Positions 17,399 to 27,858 of a stretch of DNA of 64,000 nucleotides are shown here, piece by piece (the stretch's first letter is position 1; every line of letters starts with the position of its first letter). The notes beneath the pieces are model-generated. The model was not told the origin of the DNA, did not search any database, and saw only the letters and a list, made by a program, of their open reading frames with translations. Source of the DNA: Modestobacter italicus (GTDB taxonomy: Bacteria > Actinomycetota > Actinomycetes > Mycobacteriales > Geodermatophilaceae); NCBI RefSeq assembly GCF_019799965.1, contig NZ_JABGCJ010000002.1, positions 620,001 to 684,000 on the forward strand, written 5' to 3'. Position numbers and translations under genes: made by a program.

Positions 17399-18615
17399 TG
17401 CGGATCGGGCTGGTCTGCCCCTACCAGTGGGACGTGCCCGGCGGCGTCCAGTACCACGTCCGCGACCTCGCCGAGACCCTGCGCGGGCTGGGTCACCACG
17501 TCGAGATCCTGACCCCCGCGCTGCACGAGGAGTCGCTGCCCGCGGAGCACGTGACCTGGGCCGGCCGCGCGGTGCCGGTCCCCTACAACGGGTCGATGGC
17601 CAGCGTGTCCTTCGGCCTGGTCTCGGCGGCCCGGGCCCGCCGCTGGCTGCGGGAGGGGCACTTCGACGTCGTGCACGTGCACGAGCCGGCGTCGGTCTCG
17701 CTGTCGCTGCTGGTGTGCATCATCGCCGAGGGCCCGATCGTCGCGACGTTCCACGCCGCGACCACCCGCTCCAAGGTGCTCGCCGCCCTCGGCCCGTGGG
17801 CCCGGCCCTGGCTGGAGAAGGTGGCCGGCCGGATCGCGGTCTCCGACTTCGCCCGGCGGGTCCAGGTCGAGCACCTCGGCGGGGACGCGGTGGTCATCCC
17901 GAACGGCGTGCACGTGCCGGCCTTCGCCGAGGGCCCCTCGCTGCCCGGATCCCGGCGCGGCACGGGCGGTCCCACGATCGGCTTCCTCGGGCGCTACGAC
18001 GAACCGCGCAAGGGCCTGCCGGTGCTGCTTCAGGCGATGCGCACCGTCGTCCGGGAGCACCCGGGCGCCCAGCTGCTGGTGGCCGGCCGGGGCGACCCGG
18101 ACGAGGTCGGCCAGCTGGTGGGGGAGGACCTCCGCCCGCACGTGTCGCTGCTGGGTGAGCTGAGCGAGGCGGACAAGGGCGCCTTCCTGCGCACGGTCGA
18201 CGTGTACTGCGCGCCCAACCTGCTGGGGGAGTCCTTCGGGGTGATCCTGCTGGAGGCGATGGCGGCCGGTGCGCCGGTCGTCGCCAGTGACCTGGACGCC
18301 TTCGCCCGGGTGCTGGACGACGGCGCGGCCGGTGTGCTGGTGCCGCGCGGCGACGCCGTCGCGCTGGCCGCCGCGCTGGGCGGCCTGCTCGCCGACCCCG
18401 CCCGCCGAGCCGAGCTGGCCGCCGCCGGCCACCGGGTGGCCGCCGGTTACGACTGGGCGGTCATCGCCCGGCGCATCCTCGCCGTGTACGAGACGGTCGC
18501 CCCACCCGGCGGCGTGGGCGTCACCGCCTCCAGCGCAGACGACGCCGCCCTGTTGGGTGACGTCCCGGGTGCACCCGGGACGTCGGGGCCCTTCCGCCGG
18601 CGGGTCCGCCGCTAG
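17398..18615 (+). CDS. pimA: GDP-mannose-dependent phosphatidylinositol alpha-mannosyltransferase
   Basis: GT4 glycosyltransferase adding the first mannose to phosphatidylinositol at the inner membrane. The 405-residue protein begins MRIGLVCPYQWDVPGGVQ, with the Gly-Gly loop of GT-B donors, has HVHEPASVS in the acceptor domain and the donor-binding E-x7-E motif as ESFGVILLE near residue 280. About 30 C-terminal residues after YETVAPPGG are low complexity. Together with pgsA and the acyltransferase it completes the early PIM pathway. Its TAG stop also lies in the -10 of the following gene. Confidence 0.94.
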   Translation: MRIGLVCPYQWDVPGGVQYHVRDLAETLRGLGHHVEILTPALHEESLPAEHVTWAGRAVPVPYNGSMASVSFGLVSAARARRWLREGHFDVVHVHEPASVSLSLLVCIIAEGPIVATFHAATTRSKVLAALGPWARPWLEKVAGRIAVSDFARRVQVEHLGGDAVVIPNGVHVPAFAEGPSLPGSRRGTGGPTIGFLGRYDEPRKGLPVLLQAMRTVVREHPGAQLLVAGRGDPDEVGQLVGEDLRPHVSLLGELSEADKGAFLRTVDVYCAPNLLGESFGVILLEAMAAGAPVVASDLDAFARVLDDGAAGVLVPRGDAVALAAALGGLLADPARRAELAAAGHRVAAGYDWAVIARRILAVYETVAPPGGVGVTASSADDAALLGDVPGAPGTSGPFRRRVRR

Positions 18616-18629
18616 CCTGAGCAGTCGTG
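18613..18629 (+). promoter_or_regulatory. -10 element close to the LemA-like gene start
   Basis: TAGCCT at 18613-18618 overlaps the pimA stop and is followed after eight bases by GTG 18627. A leaderless or near-leaderless transcript is likely. Confidence 0.4.
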
Positions 18630-19175
18630 ACCACCGGTGCCTGGCTGCTGCTCGCGGTCGGCGTCCTGTCGGTCCTGCTCCTGCTCTGGACGGCGTGGAC
18701 GCTGACCCGACTGCGGCGGCTGGCCGGCCGGGTCCGGCGGGCGCGGGACGTGCTGGACGCCGCGCTGCTGCGCCGTGCCGAGCTCGCCGCGGCACTGGCC
18801 CGGGAGGGTGCCGACGCCCTCGGGCCGGACCTGGCCGCCGCGCTGGCGACCGCCGCGGCCGGGGCGCGTGCACCGGCGGCCGGCGACCGGGAGGCCGCGG
18901 AGAACGCCGTGGGCCGGCTGCTGCAGCGGGTGCCCGAGGCGGCGCGGCCGGCCGAGCTGACCGAGGCCGGCGTCCGGGTGGGGCTGGCCCGGCGCTTCTA
19001 CAACGACGCCGTCCGGGACACCCGGGCGCTGCGGCACGGGCGGCTGGCCCGCGTGCTGCGGCTGCACGCCCGCCGTCCGCTGCCCCGCTACTTCGACATC
19101 GACGACGGGCTGGACGCCGTCCTCACCGGCCCGGCGTCCGGGCGCGGACCGTACGGCGGGCGGCCGGCCGGCTGA
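18627..19175 (+). CDS. LemA-like membrane-anchored protein
   Basis: A 182-residue protein with one N-terminal membrane helix (residues 5-24) followed by a long, Arg- and Ala-rich helical region. The segment [17 protein letters not shown] near residue 120 resembles the conserved ARRYYN region of LemA proteins, so I place it in or near that family with moderate confidence. Function is unknown. At this place in the mycobacterial PIM cluster a NUDIX gene is found, so the gene content differs here. Confidence 0.6.
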   Translation: MTTGAWLLLAVGVLSVLLLLWTAWTLTRLRRLAGRVRRARDVLDAALLRRAELAAALAREGADALGPDLAAALATAAAGARAPAAGDREAAENAVGRLLQRVPEAARPAELTEAGVRVGLARRFYNDAVRDTRALRHGRLARVLRLHARRPLPRYFDIDDGLDAVLTGPASGRGPYGGRPAG

Positions 19176-19227
19176 GCCGCCGTACGCTGGGCCGTCCGCG
19201 CCCGACGACCCTGCGAGGCAGCACACC

Positions 19228-20141
<914 letters not shown>

Positions 20142-20145
<4 letters not shown>

Positions 20146-20834
20146 GCGGCGCGGCGCTGGTGAGCGCCCCGCTCGTCGGGGTGCTCGCGCTGCAGGGCGA
20201 CGTCCGGGAGCACGTCGCGGCCCTGACCGCCGCCGGCGCCCGTGCGCAGCCGGTCCGCCGGCCGGCGGAGCTGGCCGAGGTCGACGGGCTGGTCGTGCCC
20301 GGCGGGGAGTCGACCACGATGGCGAAGCTGGCCGCCCGGTTCGGGATGCTGGCGCCGCTGCGGGCGGCGGTGCGCGCTGGGCTGCCGGTGTACGGCTCGT
20401 GCGCGGGGATGATCATGCTGGCCGACACGGTGCTGGACGCCCCGGCCGACCAGGAGACCATCGGTGGCCTGGACGTCACGGTGCGCCGCAACGCCTTCGG
20501 CCGGCAGGTCGACTCCTTCGAGACCGAGGTGGTGATCGCCGGGCTGGACGGCCCCCCGGTGCACGCGGTCTTCATCCGGGCACCCTGGGTCGAGGAGGCC
20601 GGGCCCGGGGTCGAGGTCCTCGGCCGGGTCGAGGGCGGACCCGCCGACGGTAAGATCGTGGCCGTGCGCCAGGGTCGCCTGGTGGCCACCAGCTTCCACC
20701 CCGAGCTCACGGGTGATCCCCGGGTGCACGCGCTGTTCGTGGAGCTGGTGCGGGCAGCCCGTGCCCGGGACCTGAGTTCGGACGGCGCCGGTGCCGGCGT
20801 CGGCGGTGGAGGAGGAGAGCTGCTCCGTGAGTGA
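20142..20834 (+). CDS. pdxT: pyridoxal 5'-phosphate synthase glutaminase subunit
   Basis: Class I glutamine amidotransferase that feeds ammonia to PdxS. The triad is visible: Cys in [10 protein letters not shown] near residue 87, and His and Glu in [12 protein letters not shown] near residue 187. VPGGESTTM near residue 51 is the oxyanion region. I take the GTG at 20142, which overlaps the pdxS stop as GTGA; a GTG at 20160 is also possible. About 230 residues, slightly long because of a Gly-rich C-terminal tail of some 20 residues. Confidence 0.95.
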
Positions 20835-20906
20835 GCGTGCGAACTCACCAGAGTGCACAGTGGCTCGGCTGCGAACGCAGCCGACGAGCGTCAGCGAGGA
20901 GAGCAA

Positions 20907-21659
<753 letters not shown>

Positions 21660-21664
21660 GGAAG

Positions 21665-21683
21665 GGCCCCCTCGCAGGGGGCC
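21665..21683 (+). terminator. short hairpin after yebC
   Basis: GGCCCCC (21665-21671) pairs perfectly with GGGGGCC (21677-21683), five bases after the stop. It would separate yebC from the SOS-controlled ruv transcript. Confidence 0.5.
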
Positions 21684-21728
21684 GGTGGCCGGGGGCGTGT
21701 CGCGCCCGGGTCCGGTCGGCTCTCCCGG

Positions 21729-21755
21729 TTAGCGTTCCATCGAACAGGTGTTCGT
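21729..21755 (+). promoter_or_regulatory. ruvC promoter with LexA (SOS) box
   Basis: TCGAACAGGTGTTCGT at 21740-21755 matches the actinobacterial LexA consensus TCGAAC-N4-GTTCGA except for the last base. TAGCGT at 21729-21734 is a good -10, so LexA would cover the transcription start. This predicts DNA-damage induction of ruvCAB. Confidence 0.8.
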
Positions 21756-21775
21756 GCGATGGTGGGGGAGTGGTC

Positions 21776-22342
21776 ATGCGGGTGCTCGGCATCGACCCGG
21801 GCCTGACCCGGTGCGGGTGGGGCGTGGTCGAGGGCCGGCCCGGTGCCCGGCCCACCGCGCTGGGGGTGGGGGTGGTCCGCACCTCCCCGGAGCTGGACCT
21901 GGAGCTGCGCCTGCTCGAGGTGCACACCGCGGTGACCGCGCTGCTCCGGGAGCACCGGCCCGCGGCGGTTGCCATCGAGCGGGTGTTCACCCAGAACAAC
22001 AAGGGGACGGCGACCGGCACCGCCCAGGCCGCCGGGGTCGCAGCCCTGGCTGCGGCCCAGGCCGACCTGCCGGTCGCCTGGCACACGCCCAGCGAGGTGA
22101 AGGCCGCGATCTCCGGCAACGGCCGCGCCGACAAGGAGCAGGTCACCCTCATGGTCACCCGGGTGCTCGGCCTGGCGACCGCCCCCAAGCCGGCCGACGC
22201 CGCCGACGCCCTCGCGCTGGCCGTGTGCCACGTGTGGCGCGCCCCGGCGCAGGCCAGACTGCGGGTGGCGGCGCTCGCCGGCGGGATCGGCGCGCCGGTG
22301 CGCAGCACCACCCTGCCGCGCTGGACCGGCATCTCGCGATGA
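21776..22342 (+). CDS. ruvC: Holliday junction endodeoxyribonuclease RuvC
   Basis: Resolves four-way junctions with RuvAB. The 188-residue protein starts [19 protein letters not shown] (first catalytic Asp at residue 7), has [10 protein letters not shown] with the second acidic residue, and ends the catalytic core with [15 protein letters not shown] (catalytic Asp pair). The ATG at 21776 follows GGGGGAG by five bases. An in-frame GTG two codons earlier is less likely. A LexA box lies 21 bases upstream. Confidence 0.96.
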   Translation: MRVLGIDPGLTRCGWGVVEGRPGARPTALGVGVVRTSPELDLELRLLEVHTAVTALLREHRPAAVAIERVFTQNNKGTATGTAQAAGVAALAAAQADLPVAWHTPSEVKAAISGNGRADKEQVTLMVTRVLGLATAPKPADAADALALAVCHVWRAPAQARLRVAALAGGIGAPVRSTTLPRWTGISR

Positions 22343-22406
22343 GCGGCCCCACGATGGACGGGGCCCGCACCAGCGCGTGCCCGAACCGACCGACAGGAGT
22401 GGCCCG

Positions 22407-23042
22407 TTGATCGCCAGCGTGAACGGCCGGGTGGCCGCGGTGTCCCCGGACGGCGCGGTCGTCGAGGTCGGCGGTGTGGGGCTGTCCGTGCAGTGCACGC
22501 CCGGCACGATCGCCCGCCTGACGGTGGGGGAGCCCGCCCGGCTGTCCACCAGCCTGGTGGTGCGCGAGGACTCGCTGACCCTCTACGGCTTCGCCGACGA
22601 CGACGAGCGGCAGTTGTTCGAGCTGCTGCAGACCGCCAACGGCGTCGGCCCCCGGCTGGCCCAGGCGGTGCTGGCCATCCACCCGCCGCGCGAGGTGCGC
22701 CGGGCCGTGTCGATGGGCGACCTCAAGGCGCTGATGCAGGTGCCCGGGATCGGCAAGAAGGGCGCCGAGCGCCTCGTGCTGGAGCTGCGTGACCGGCTGG
22801 GCACCACGGCCACCGACACCTCGCTGGACGGCCCGGCGACTCCGGGCCTGCCGGCGGTGACGCCCGTGGCGCCCTGGCGTGACCAGCTCACCTCGGCCCT
22901 GGTCGGGCTGGGTTGGAGCAGCCGCGAGGCCGAGTCCGCGCTGGCCGCCCTCGAGCCGGTGGCCGAGGCGCAGGCCGCGGACGGCGGCGTCCAGGTGGCC
23001 CTGCTGCTGCGCCAGGCGCTGCAGATGCTGGGCCGGTCGTGA
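22407..23042 (+). CDS. ruvA: Holliday junction branch migration protein RuvA
   Basis: Tetrameric junction-binding protein that loads RuvB. I choose the TTG at 22407 because AGGAG lies eight bases upstream and RuvA proteins begin MI(A/S)SVxG; here it is [12 protein letters not shown]. An earlier in-frame GTG would add ten residues without a binding site. The 211 residues show the OB fold, the two helix-hairpin-helix motifs ([13 protein letters not shown] and [16 protein letters not shown]) and the C-terminal RuvB-binding domain ([16 protein letters not shown]). Stop overlaps the ruvB GTG. Confidence 0.95.
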   Translation: MIASVNGRVAAVSPDGAVVEVGGVGLSVQCTPGTIARLTVGEPARLSTSLVVREDSLTLYGFADDDERQLFELLQTANGVGPRLAQAVLAIHPPREVRRAVSMGDLKALMQVPGIGKKGAERLVLELRDRLGTTATDTSLDGPATPGLPAVTPVAPWRDQLTSALVGLGWSSREAESALAALEPVAEAQAADGGVQVALLLRQALQMLGRS

Positions 23043-24166
23043 GCGGCCCGTTCGACCGGGGCCTGTCCGCCGCCGACGCCGGGCCCGGCCGGTTCCCCGA
23101 CGACGCGGTCGACCCGCGCGCCGGGGACGAGGAACGGGTCGTCGAGTCCGCGCTCCGGCCGCACTCGCTGGGTGACTTCATCGGTCAGCCCAAGGTGGCG
23201 CGGCAGCTGGACCTGGTGCTGGAGGGCGCCAAGCGGCGCGGCCGTCCGCCGGACCACGTGCTGCTGTCCGGGCCGCCCGGGCTGGGCAAGACCAGCCTGG
23301 CGCTGATCATCGGCTCGGAGCTGGGCACCTCGGTGAAGATCACCAGCGGTCCGGCGATCGAGCGGTCGGGTGACCTGGCCGCGATGCTGTCCAACCTGGC
23401 GCCCGGTGACGTGCTGTTCATCGACGAGATCCACCGCATCGCCCGGCCCGCCGAGGAGCTCCTCTACATGGCGATGGAGGACTTCCGGGTCGACGTCGTC
23501 GTCGGCAAGGGCCCGGGCGCCACCGCGATCCCGCTGGAGATCAACCCCTTCACCCTGGTCGGCGCCACCACCCGGGCCGGCCTGCTGACCGGGCCGCTGC
23601 GCGACCGGTTCGGCTTCGTCGGGCAGATGGAGTTCTACGAGCCCGCCGAGCTGCAACGGGTGCTCGCCCGCAGCGCCGACCTGCTGGGCGTCGAGCTCTC
23701 TCCGGAGGGCTCCGCGGAGATCGCCGGGCGCTCGCGCGGCACGCCGCGGATCGCCAACCGGCTGCTGCGCCGGGTGCGCGACTACGCCGAGGTCCGGGCC
23801 GACGGCCGGGTCACCCTCGAGGTGGCCCGGGCCGCCCTGGCGCTCTACGACGTCGACGACCTCGGGCTGGACCGGCTGGACCGCTCGGTGCTCGACGCGC
23901 TGGTGACCAAGTTCGGCGGCGGCCCGGTGGGTGTGGCCACCCTCGCGGTGGCCGTGGGGGAGGAGCCGCACACCGTGGAGGAGGTCTGCGAGCCCTTCCT
24001 GGTGCGCGCCGGCCTGCTCGCCCGCACCCCGCGCGGCCGGGTGGCGACGGAGGCGGCGTTCCGTCACCTGGGGCACCCGGTGCCGCGTGGCGGCCTCCCT
24101 CTCAGTGGGGGCACAGCCGACCCGCCGCTGGACGGGGCTTCGTCACAGACCCTGTTCGACGCCTAG
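23039..24166 (+). CDS. ruvB: Holliday junction branch migration ATPase RuvB
   Basis: Hexameric AAA+ motor that drives branch migration. The 375 residues contain [11 protein letters not shown], Walker [10 protein letters not shown] near residue 83, Walker B DEIHRI, sensor 1 [11 protein letters not shown] and the arginine finger region PLRDRFGF. The C-terminal winged helix ends [16 protein letters not shown], after which about 30 residues are a variable tail. The GTG start overlaps the ruvA stop as GTGA. The N terminus is about 20 residues longer than in E. coli. Confidence 0.97.
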   Translation: MSGPFDRGLSAADAGPGRFPDDAVDPRAGDEERVVESALRPHSLGDFIGQPKVARQLDLVLEGAKRRGRPPDHVLLSGPPGLGKTSLALIIGSELGTSVKITSGPAIERSGDLAAMLSNLAPGDVLFIDEIHRIARPAEELLYMAMEDFRVDVVVGKGPGATAIPLEINPFTLVGATTRAGLLTGPLRDRFGFVGQMEFYEPAELQRVLARSADLLGVELSPEGSAEIAGRSRGTPRIANRLLRRVRDYAEVRADGRVTLEVARAALALYDVDDLGLDRLDRSVLDALVTKFGGGPVGVATLAVAVGEEPHTVEEVCEPFLVRAGLLARTPRGRVATEAAFRHLGHPVPRGGLPLSGGTADPPLDGASSQTLFDA

Positions 24167-24171
24167 ACTCC

Positions 24172-24282
24172 TGCGCGCTGGCGCGCAACCCGGCTGCGGC
24201 CGGGGCGCCTCGCCCCGGAGCCACTCCGTGCGCGCGGAGTGCGCCGGCGCCGATGTACCCGAGCGGCCCGATCCCGGGCCGC
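24172..24282 (+). other. run of four perfect hairpins between ruvB and yajC
   Basis: Four consecutive perfect stems of 7-8 bp: 24172-24178/24181-24187, 24200-24207/24211-24218, 24222-24228/24235-24241 and 24263-24269/24276-24282. They occupy most of the 157-bp gap. They may end ruvCAB transcription and/or form a structured yajC-secDF leader. Confidence 0.4.
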
Positions 24283-24323
24283 ACCCACCGCGCCACCAGT
24301 CGCGGTAGAGAGGCTCACCAGTC

Positions 24324-24677
24324 GTGGAACAGTTCTTCCCGTTGATCCTGCTCGTCCTGGCGTTCGCCCTGCTCATCGTGCTGCCCGCCCGGCAGCGGAA
24401 GAAGATGCAGGCCAACGCGGCGGCGCTGCAGGAGTCGCTGACCGTCGGCACCCCGGTGATGCTGACCAGCGGCATCCACGGCACGGTCGCCTCCCTCGGT
24501 GAGGGCACCATCGGTCTCGAGGTGGCTCCGGGCGTGGTGGTCACCGTGGCCCGCCCGGCCGTGATGGAGGTCCGCCAGCCGGCCGGCACCGTCGGTCCCG
24601 GGGGCAGCACCGGCGCCTCGGGCACCGTCGAGGGCACCGTCGACGGCGACGGCGGCCCCTCCGACCGCGCCCGCTGA
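24324..24677 (+). CDS. yajC: preprotein translocase subunit YajC
   Basis: Small accessory subunit of the SecDF-YajC complex. The 117-residue protein has a single N-terminal membrane helix (FFPLILLVLAFALLIVLPAR), then RQRKKMQ and the conserved LTVGTPVMLTSGIHGTVASL block. The last 35 residues are Gly/Thr-rich and variable. GTG start; GAGAGG lies about 12 bases upstream. Followed by secD after 14 bases. Confidence 0.94.
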   Translation: MEQFFPLILLVLAFALLIVLPARQRKKMQANAAALQESLTVGTPVMLTSGIHGTVASLGEGTIGLEVAPGVVVTVARPAVMEVRQPAGTVGPGGSTGASGTVEGTVDGDGGPSDRAR

Positions 24678-24691
24678 GCCGGGTACCCCGC

Positions 24692-26377
24692 ATGGCCGCC
24701 CGCCAGCTCCCCGCGCGGCGCTACTTCGCCGCCTTCCTCGCGATCGTCGCGGGGCTCTACGCACTGGTGTTCCTCACCGGAGACACCCGCACCCCCCAGC
24801 TGGGCCTGGACCTCCAGGGCGGCACGACGGTCACGCTCACCGCCCGTACCCCGGACGGACAGGCCCCCGACCGCGAGGACCTCGAGCTCGCCCGGCAGAT
24901 CATCGAGCAGCGGGTGAACGGGCTGGGGGTCAGCGAGGCCGAGGTCGTCACCGAGGGCGACAGCAACATCGTCATCTCGGTCCCCGGTGACGACGGCGAG
25001 CGTGCCCGGGAGCTGGGGGCCACCGCTCAGCTGCGGTTCCGGCCGGTGCTCGGTGGGCCCGAGGCCGCCACCCCGGCCGCCACCGAGTCCGCCGCGCCCA
25101 CCGACGGCGCCGAGGCGACGGATCCTGCGGCCACCGACCCGGCCGTCACCGACCCCGCCGCCACCTCGGCGGCGCCCACGGCTGCCGAGCCGACGGACGC
25201 CGGGGCCGAGACCACCGCCCCGGCGGCCACCGGCAGCGGCGCGGTCAGCGACCCGGCGGTCGCCGACGCCGACGCCCCGGCGGTCACCCAGGAGGAGGCC
25301 GCCGCGGAGTACGCGACCCTCACCTGCGACACGACCTCCACCGAGGTCGACCGGCCGGAGTCCTACATCGCCGCGTGCTCCGACGACGGGACGGCGAAGT
25401 TCCTGCTGGGCCCGGCGGTGATCGAGGGCACCGACGTCTCCGACGCCACCGCCGGCACCGCGCAGGGGACCGGCGAGTGGGTCGTGGACCTGGACTTCAC
25501 CAACGCCGGGTCGACGGCGTGGGCGGACTACACCACCGCCAACGTCGGCAACAGCGTGGCGATCACGCTGGACGGTCGGGTCGTCTCCGCGCCACGGATC
25601 AACTCGGCGATCGCCGGGGGCACCACGCAGATCTCCGGCAGCTTCGACCAGGCGTCGGCGACCGAGCTGGCCAACCAGCTGAAGTACGGCGCCTTGCCGC
25701 TGACCTTCGAGCAGGCCACCGCGCAGACGATCACCACCGAGCTGGGCAGCGAGCAGCTGCGCGCCGGGCTGATCGCCGGCGCCATCGGCGTGGCGCTGGT
25801 CTTCCTCTACGCGCTGCTCTACTACCGGCTGCTGGGCCTGGTCATGATCGCCAGCCTCGCGTTGTCGGCGGTCGTGGTCTACGCGGCGCTGGTGCTGCTG
25901 GGCCGGGAGATCGGGTTCGCCCTCAGCCTGGCCGGCATCGCCGGGTTCATCGTCTCGATCGGCATCACGGCCGACTCCTTCGTCGTCTACTTCGAGCGGC
26001 TCAAGGACGAGGTCCGGGAGGGACGCAGCCTGCGCAGCGCCACGCCGCGGGCCTGGGTCCGGGCCCGGCGCACCATCCTGTCCGCGGACGCGGTCAGCTT
26101 CCTGGCCGCGGCGATCCTCTACTGGCTGGCGATCGGTGACGTGAAGGGCTTCGCCTTCACGCTGGGCCTGTCCACGGTGCTGGACCTGATCGTGGTCTTC
26201 CTCTTCACCCACCCGCTCATGGCGGTGCTCAGCCGGGTCAAGAGCTTCGGCGGCAACCGGTTCTCCGGCCTGGGCCAGGTCGAGCACAGCCGCCGGCCGG
26301 CCGCCCCGGCCCGCACCGACCGTGAACTGGTCGGTGCCGGCACGGGCAGCAGCAGCACGAACGGGAGCAACCGATGA
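24692..26377 (+). CDS. secD: protein translocase subunit SecD
   Basis: RND-like membrane protein that uses the proton motive force to help pull proteins through SecYEG. The 561-residue protein has TM1 at residues 10-27, the LGLDLQGGTTVTL motif, periplasmic P1 parts and five C-terminal TM helices with the conserved AGFIVSIGITADSFVVYFERLKDE (Asp and Arg of the proton path). A low-complexity Ala/Thr/Pro/Asp insertion spans about residues 123-206, inside the periplasmic domain. The ATG has no clear ribosome binding site. Stop overlaps secF (ATGA). Confidence 0.95.
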   Translation: MAARQLPARRYFAAFLAIVAGLYALVFLTGDTRTPQLGLDLQGGTTVTLTARTPDGQAPDREDLELARQIIEQRVNGLGVSEAEVVTEGDSNIVISVPGDDGERARELGATAQLRFRPVLGGPEAATPAATESAAPTDGAEATDPAATDPAVTDPAATSAAPTAAEPTDAGAETTAPAATGSGAVSDPAVADADAPAVTQEEAAAEYATLTCDTTSTEVDRPESYIAACSDDGTAKFLLGPAVIEGTDVSDATAGTAQGTGEWVVDLDFTNAGSTAWADYTTANVGNSVAITLDGRVVSAPRINSAIAGGTTQISGSFDQASATELANQLKYGALPLTFEQATAQTITTELGSEQLRAGLIAGAIGVALVFLYALLYYRLLGLVMIASLALSAVVVYAALVLLGREIGFALSLAGIAGFIVSIGITADSFVVYFERLKDEVREGRSLRSATPRAWVRARRTILSADAVSFLAAAILYWLAIGDVKGFAFTLGLSTVLDLIVVFLFTHPLMAVLSRVKSFGGNRFSGLGQVEHSRRPAAPARTDRELVGAGTGSSSTNGSNR

Positions 26378-27858
26378 CCCCGCGCGACCGCAGCGCAGCC
26401 GACCTGCCCGACCACGACCCGGTCGAGCACCCGGCCGACGAGGTGACCGCGGGCGGGCCCACCGGCGACGACGGCGCCGCTCGTGACGGCGTCCGTGCCG
26501 ACGAGGTCACCGACGGGCCCGCGGTGCCGCTGGGCACCGACGCCGACGAGTCGGTGGACGAGCAGAAGGTGCGCGACCAGGCCGCTGCGGACAGCAGCGG
26601 GGACGACGCCCTCGCCGACGCCGGGCTGTCCGCGGCCGGCGACGGGCGCCGCCGTGCGCCGGCACGGGGCTCGCTGGCCCACCGGCTCTACAACGGCGAG
26701 GTCGGGCTCGACGTGGTCGCCCGGCGCCGCTTCTGGTTCCGGGTGACCGCGGTCGTCGTCCTGCTCTGCGCCCTGACCATGGTCTTCCGGGGCTTCAACT
26801 TCGGCATCGAGTTCGCCGGTGGGAACAGCCTGCGGGTGCCGGCCGGCAGCGAGCAGCTGGCCGACGTCCGACAGGCCGCCGAGGACGCCGGTGCCCAGGT
26901 GTCCACCGCGCAGGTGGTCGGCGGCGACTCGATCCTGCTGCGTACTGCGGCCCTGGACAACGAGGCCGAGGAGGCCGTGGTGGCCGCGGTCGCCGAGGCC
27001 GCCGGTGTCGACCCCAGCCAGGTGAGCCCGCAGTCGGTCAGCGCCGACTGGGGCGGTGACGTCACCAACCAGGCGCTGATCGCGCTCGCGGTCTTCCTGG
27101 TCGCGGTGGTGCTCTTCCTGGCGGTGCGTTTCCGGCCGACCATGGCGATCGCCGCGATCGTGGCTCTGCTGCACGACATCCTCGTGACGGCGGGCGTCTA
27201 CGCGCTCGTGGGCTTCGAGGTGACGCCGTCGACGGTGATCGGCCTGCTGACCATCCTGGGCTTCTCCCTCTACGACACCGTCGTGGTGTTCGACAAGGTC
27301 GACGAGAACACCAAGGACCTGACCAAGAGCGCCCGGTCCACCTACGGCGAGGCGGCGAGCCTGGCGGTCAACCAGACCCTCATGCGCTCGATCAACACCT
27401 CGGTCATCGCGCTGCTGCCGGTGGCCGGCCTGCTGTTCGTCGGCGCGGGGCTGCTCGGTGCCGGCACGCTCAAGGACCTGGCGCTGGTGCTCTTCGTCGG
27501 TCTGGCTGCCGGGACCTACAGCTCGATCTTCCTGGCCACGCCCGTGCTGGCCGAGCTGGAGGAGCGGAAGCCGGAGAACCAGGCACTGCGCAGGCGGGTC
27601 CTGGCCCGGCGGTCCGCCGAGGCCCGGCAGGGCACTCCGCGGGACGATGCACCGGTGGCCAGCGCCCGGCGGGCCCGCGGCGCCGCCCGGGGTGCCACGG
27701 TCGCCGTCGCCGAGCGGCCGGATGCGTTGCCGGACCGGCCCGCCGCCGACGTCCAGGTCGAGTCGCCGGCGTCGGTGCAGCCCACCGTGCGCGGGGGCAG
27801 CACGACTCCGCGGCCCGGCCAGCGCCCGCAGCGCCCGGCCGGCAGGAAGCGACGGTGA
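26374..27858 (+). CDS. secF: protein translocase subunit SecF
   Basis: Partner of SecD. The 494 residues are long for SecF (about 300-320) because of an acidic N-terminal extension of about 95 residues and a basic C-terminal tail of about 90. TM1 begins near residue 123, followed by FNFGIEFAGGNSLRV. TM helices 2-6 include ALLHDILVTAGVYAL, LTILGFSLYDTVVVFDKVDEN and NTSVIALLPVAGLLF. The gene overlaps secD upstream and apt downstream by four bases each. Confidence 0.94.
   Translation: MTPRDRSAADLPDHDPVEHPADEVTAGGPTGDDGAARDGVRADEVTDGPAVPLGTDADESVDEQKVRDQAAADSSGDDALADAGLSAAGDGRRRAPARGSLAHRLYNGEVGLDVVARRRFWFRVTAVVVLLCALTMVFRGFNFGIEFAGGNSLRVPAGSEQLADVRQAAEDAGAQVSTAQVVGGDSILLRTAALDNEAEEAVVAAVAEAAGVDPSQVSPQSVSADWGGDVTNQALIALAVFLVAVVLFLAVRFRPTMAIAAIVALLHDILVTAGVYALVGFEVTPSTVIGLLTILGFSLYDTVVVFDKVDENTKDLTKSARSTYGEAASLAVNQTLMRSINTSVIALLPVAGLLFVGAGLLGAGTLKDLALVLFVGLAAGTYSSIFLATPVLAELEERKPENQALRRRVLARRSAEARQGTPRDDAPVASARRARGAARGATVAVAERPDALPDRPAADVQVESPASVQPTVRGGSTTPRPGQRPQRPAGRKRR

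Noticed and set aside
24167-24323. SecDF-linked arrest peptide upstream of yajC (ApcA/VemP type)
   Set aside because: I translated all plus frames. The only plausible short frame ends at 24308, is Pro- and Arg-rich, has no signal or membrane segment and no RAPG or RAPP end.
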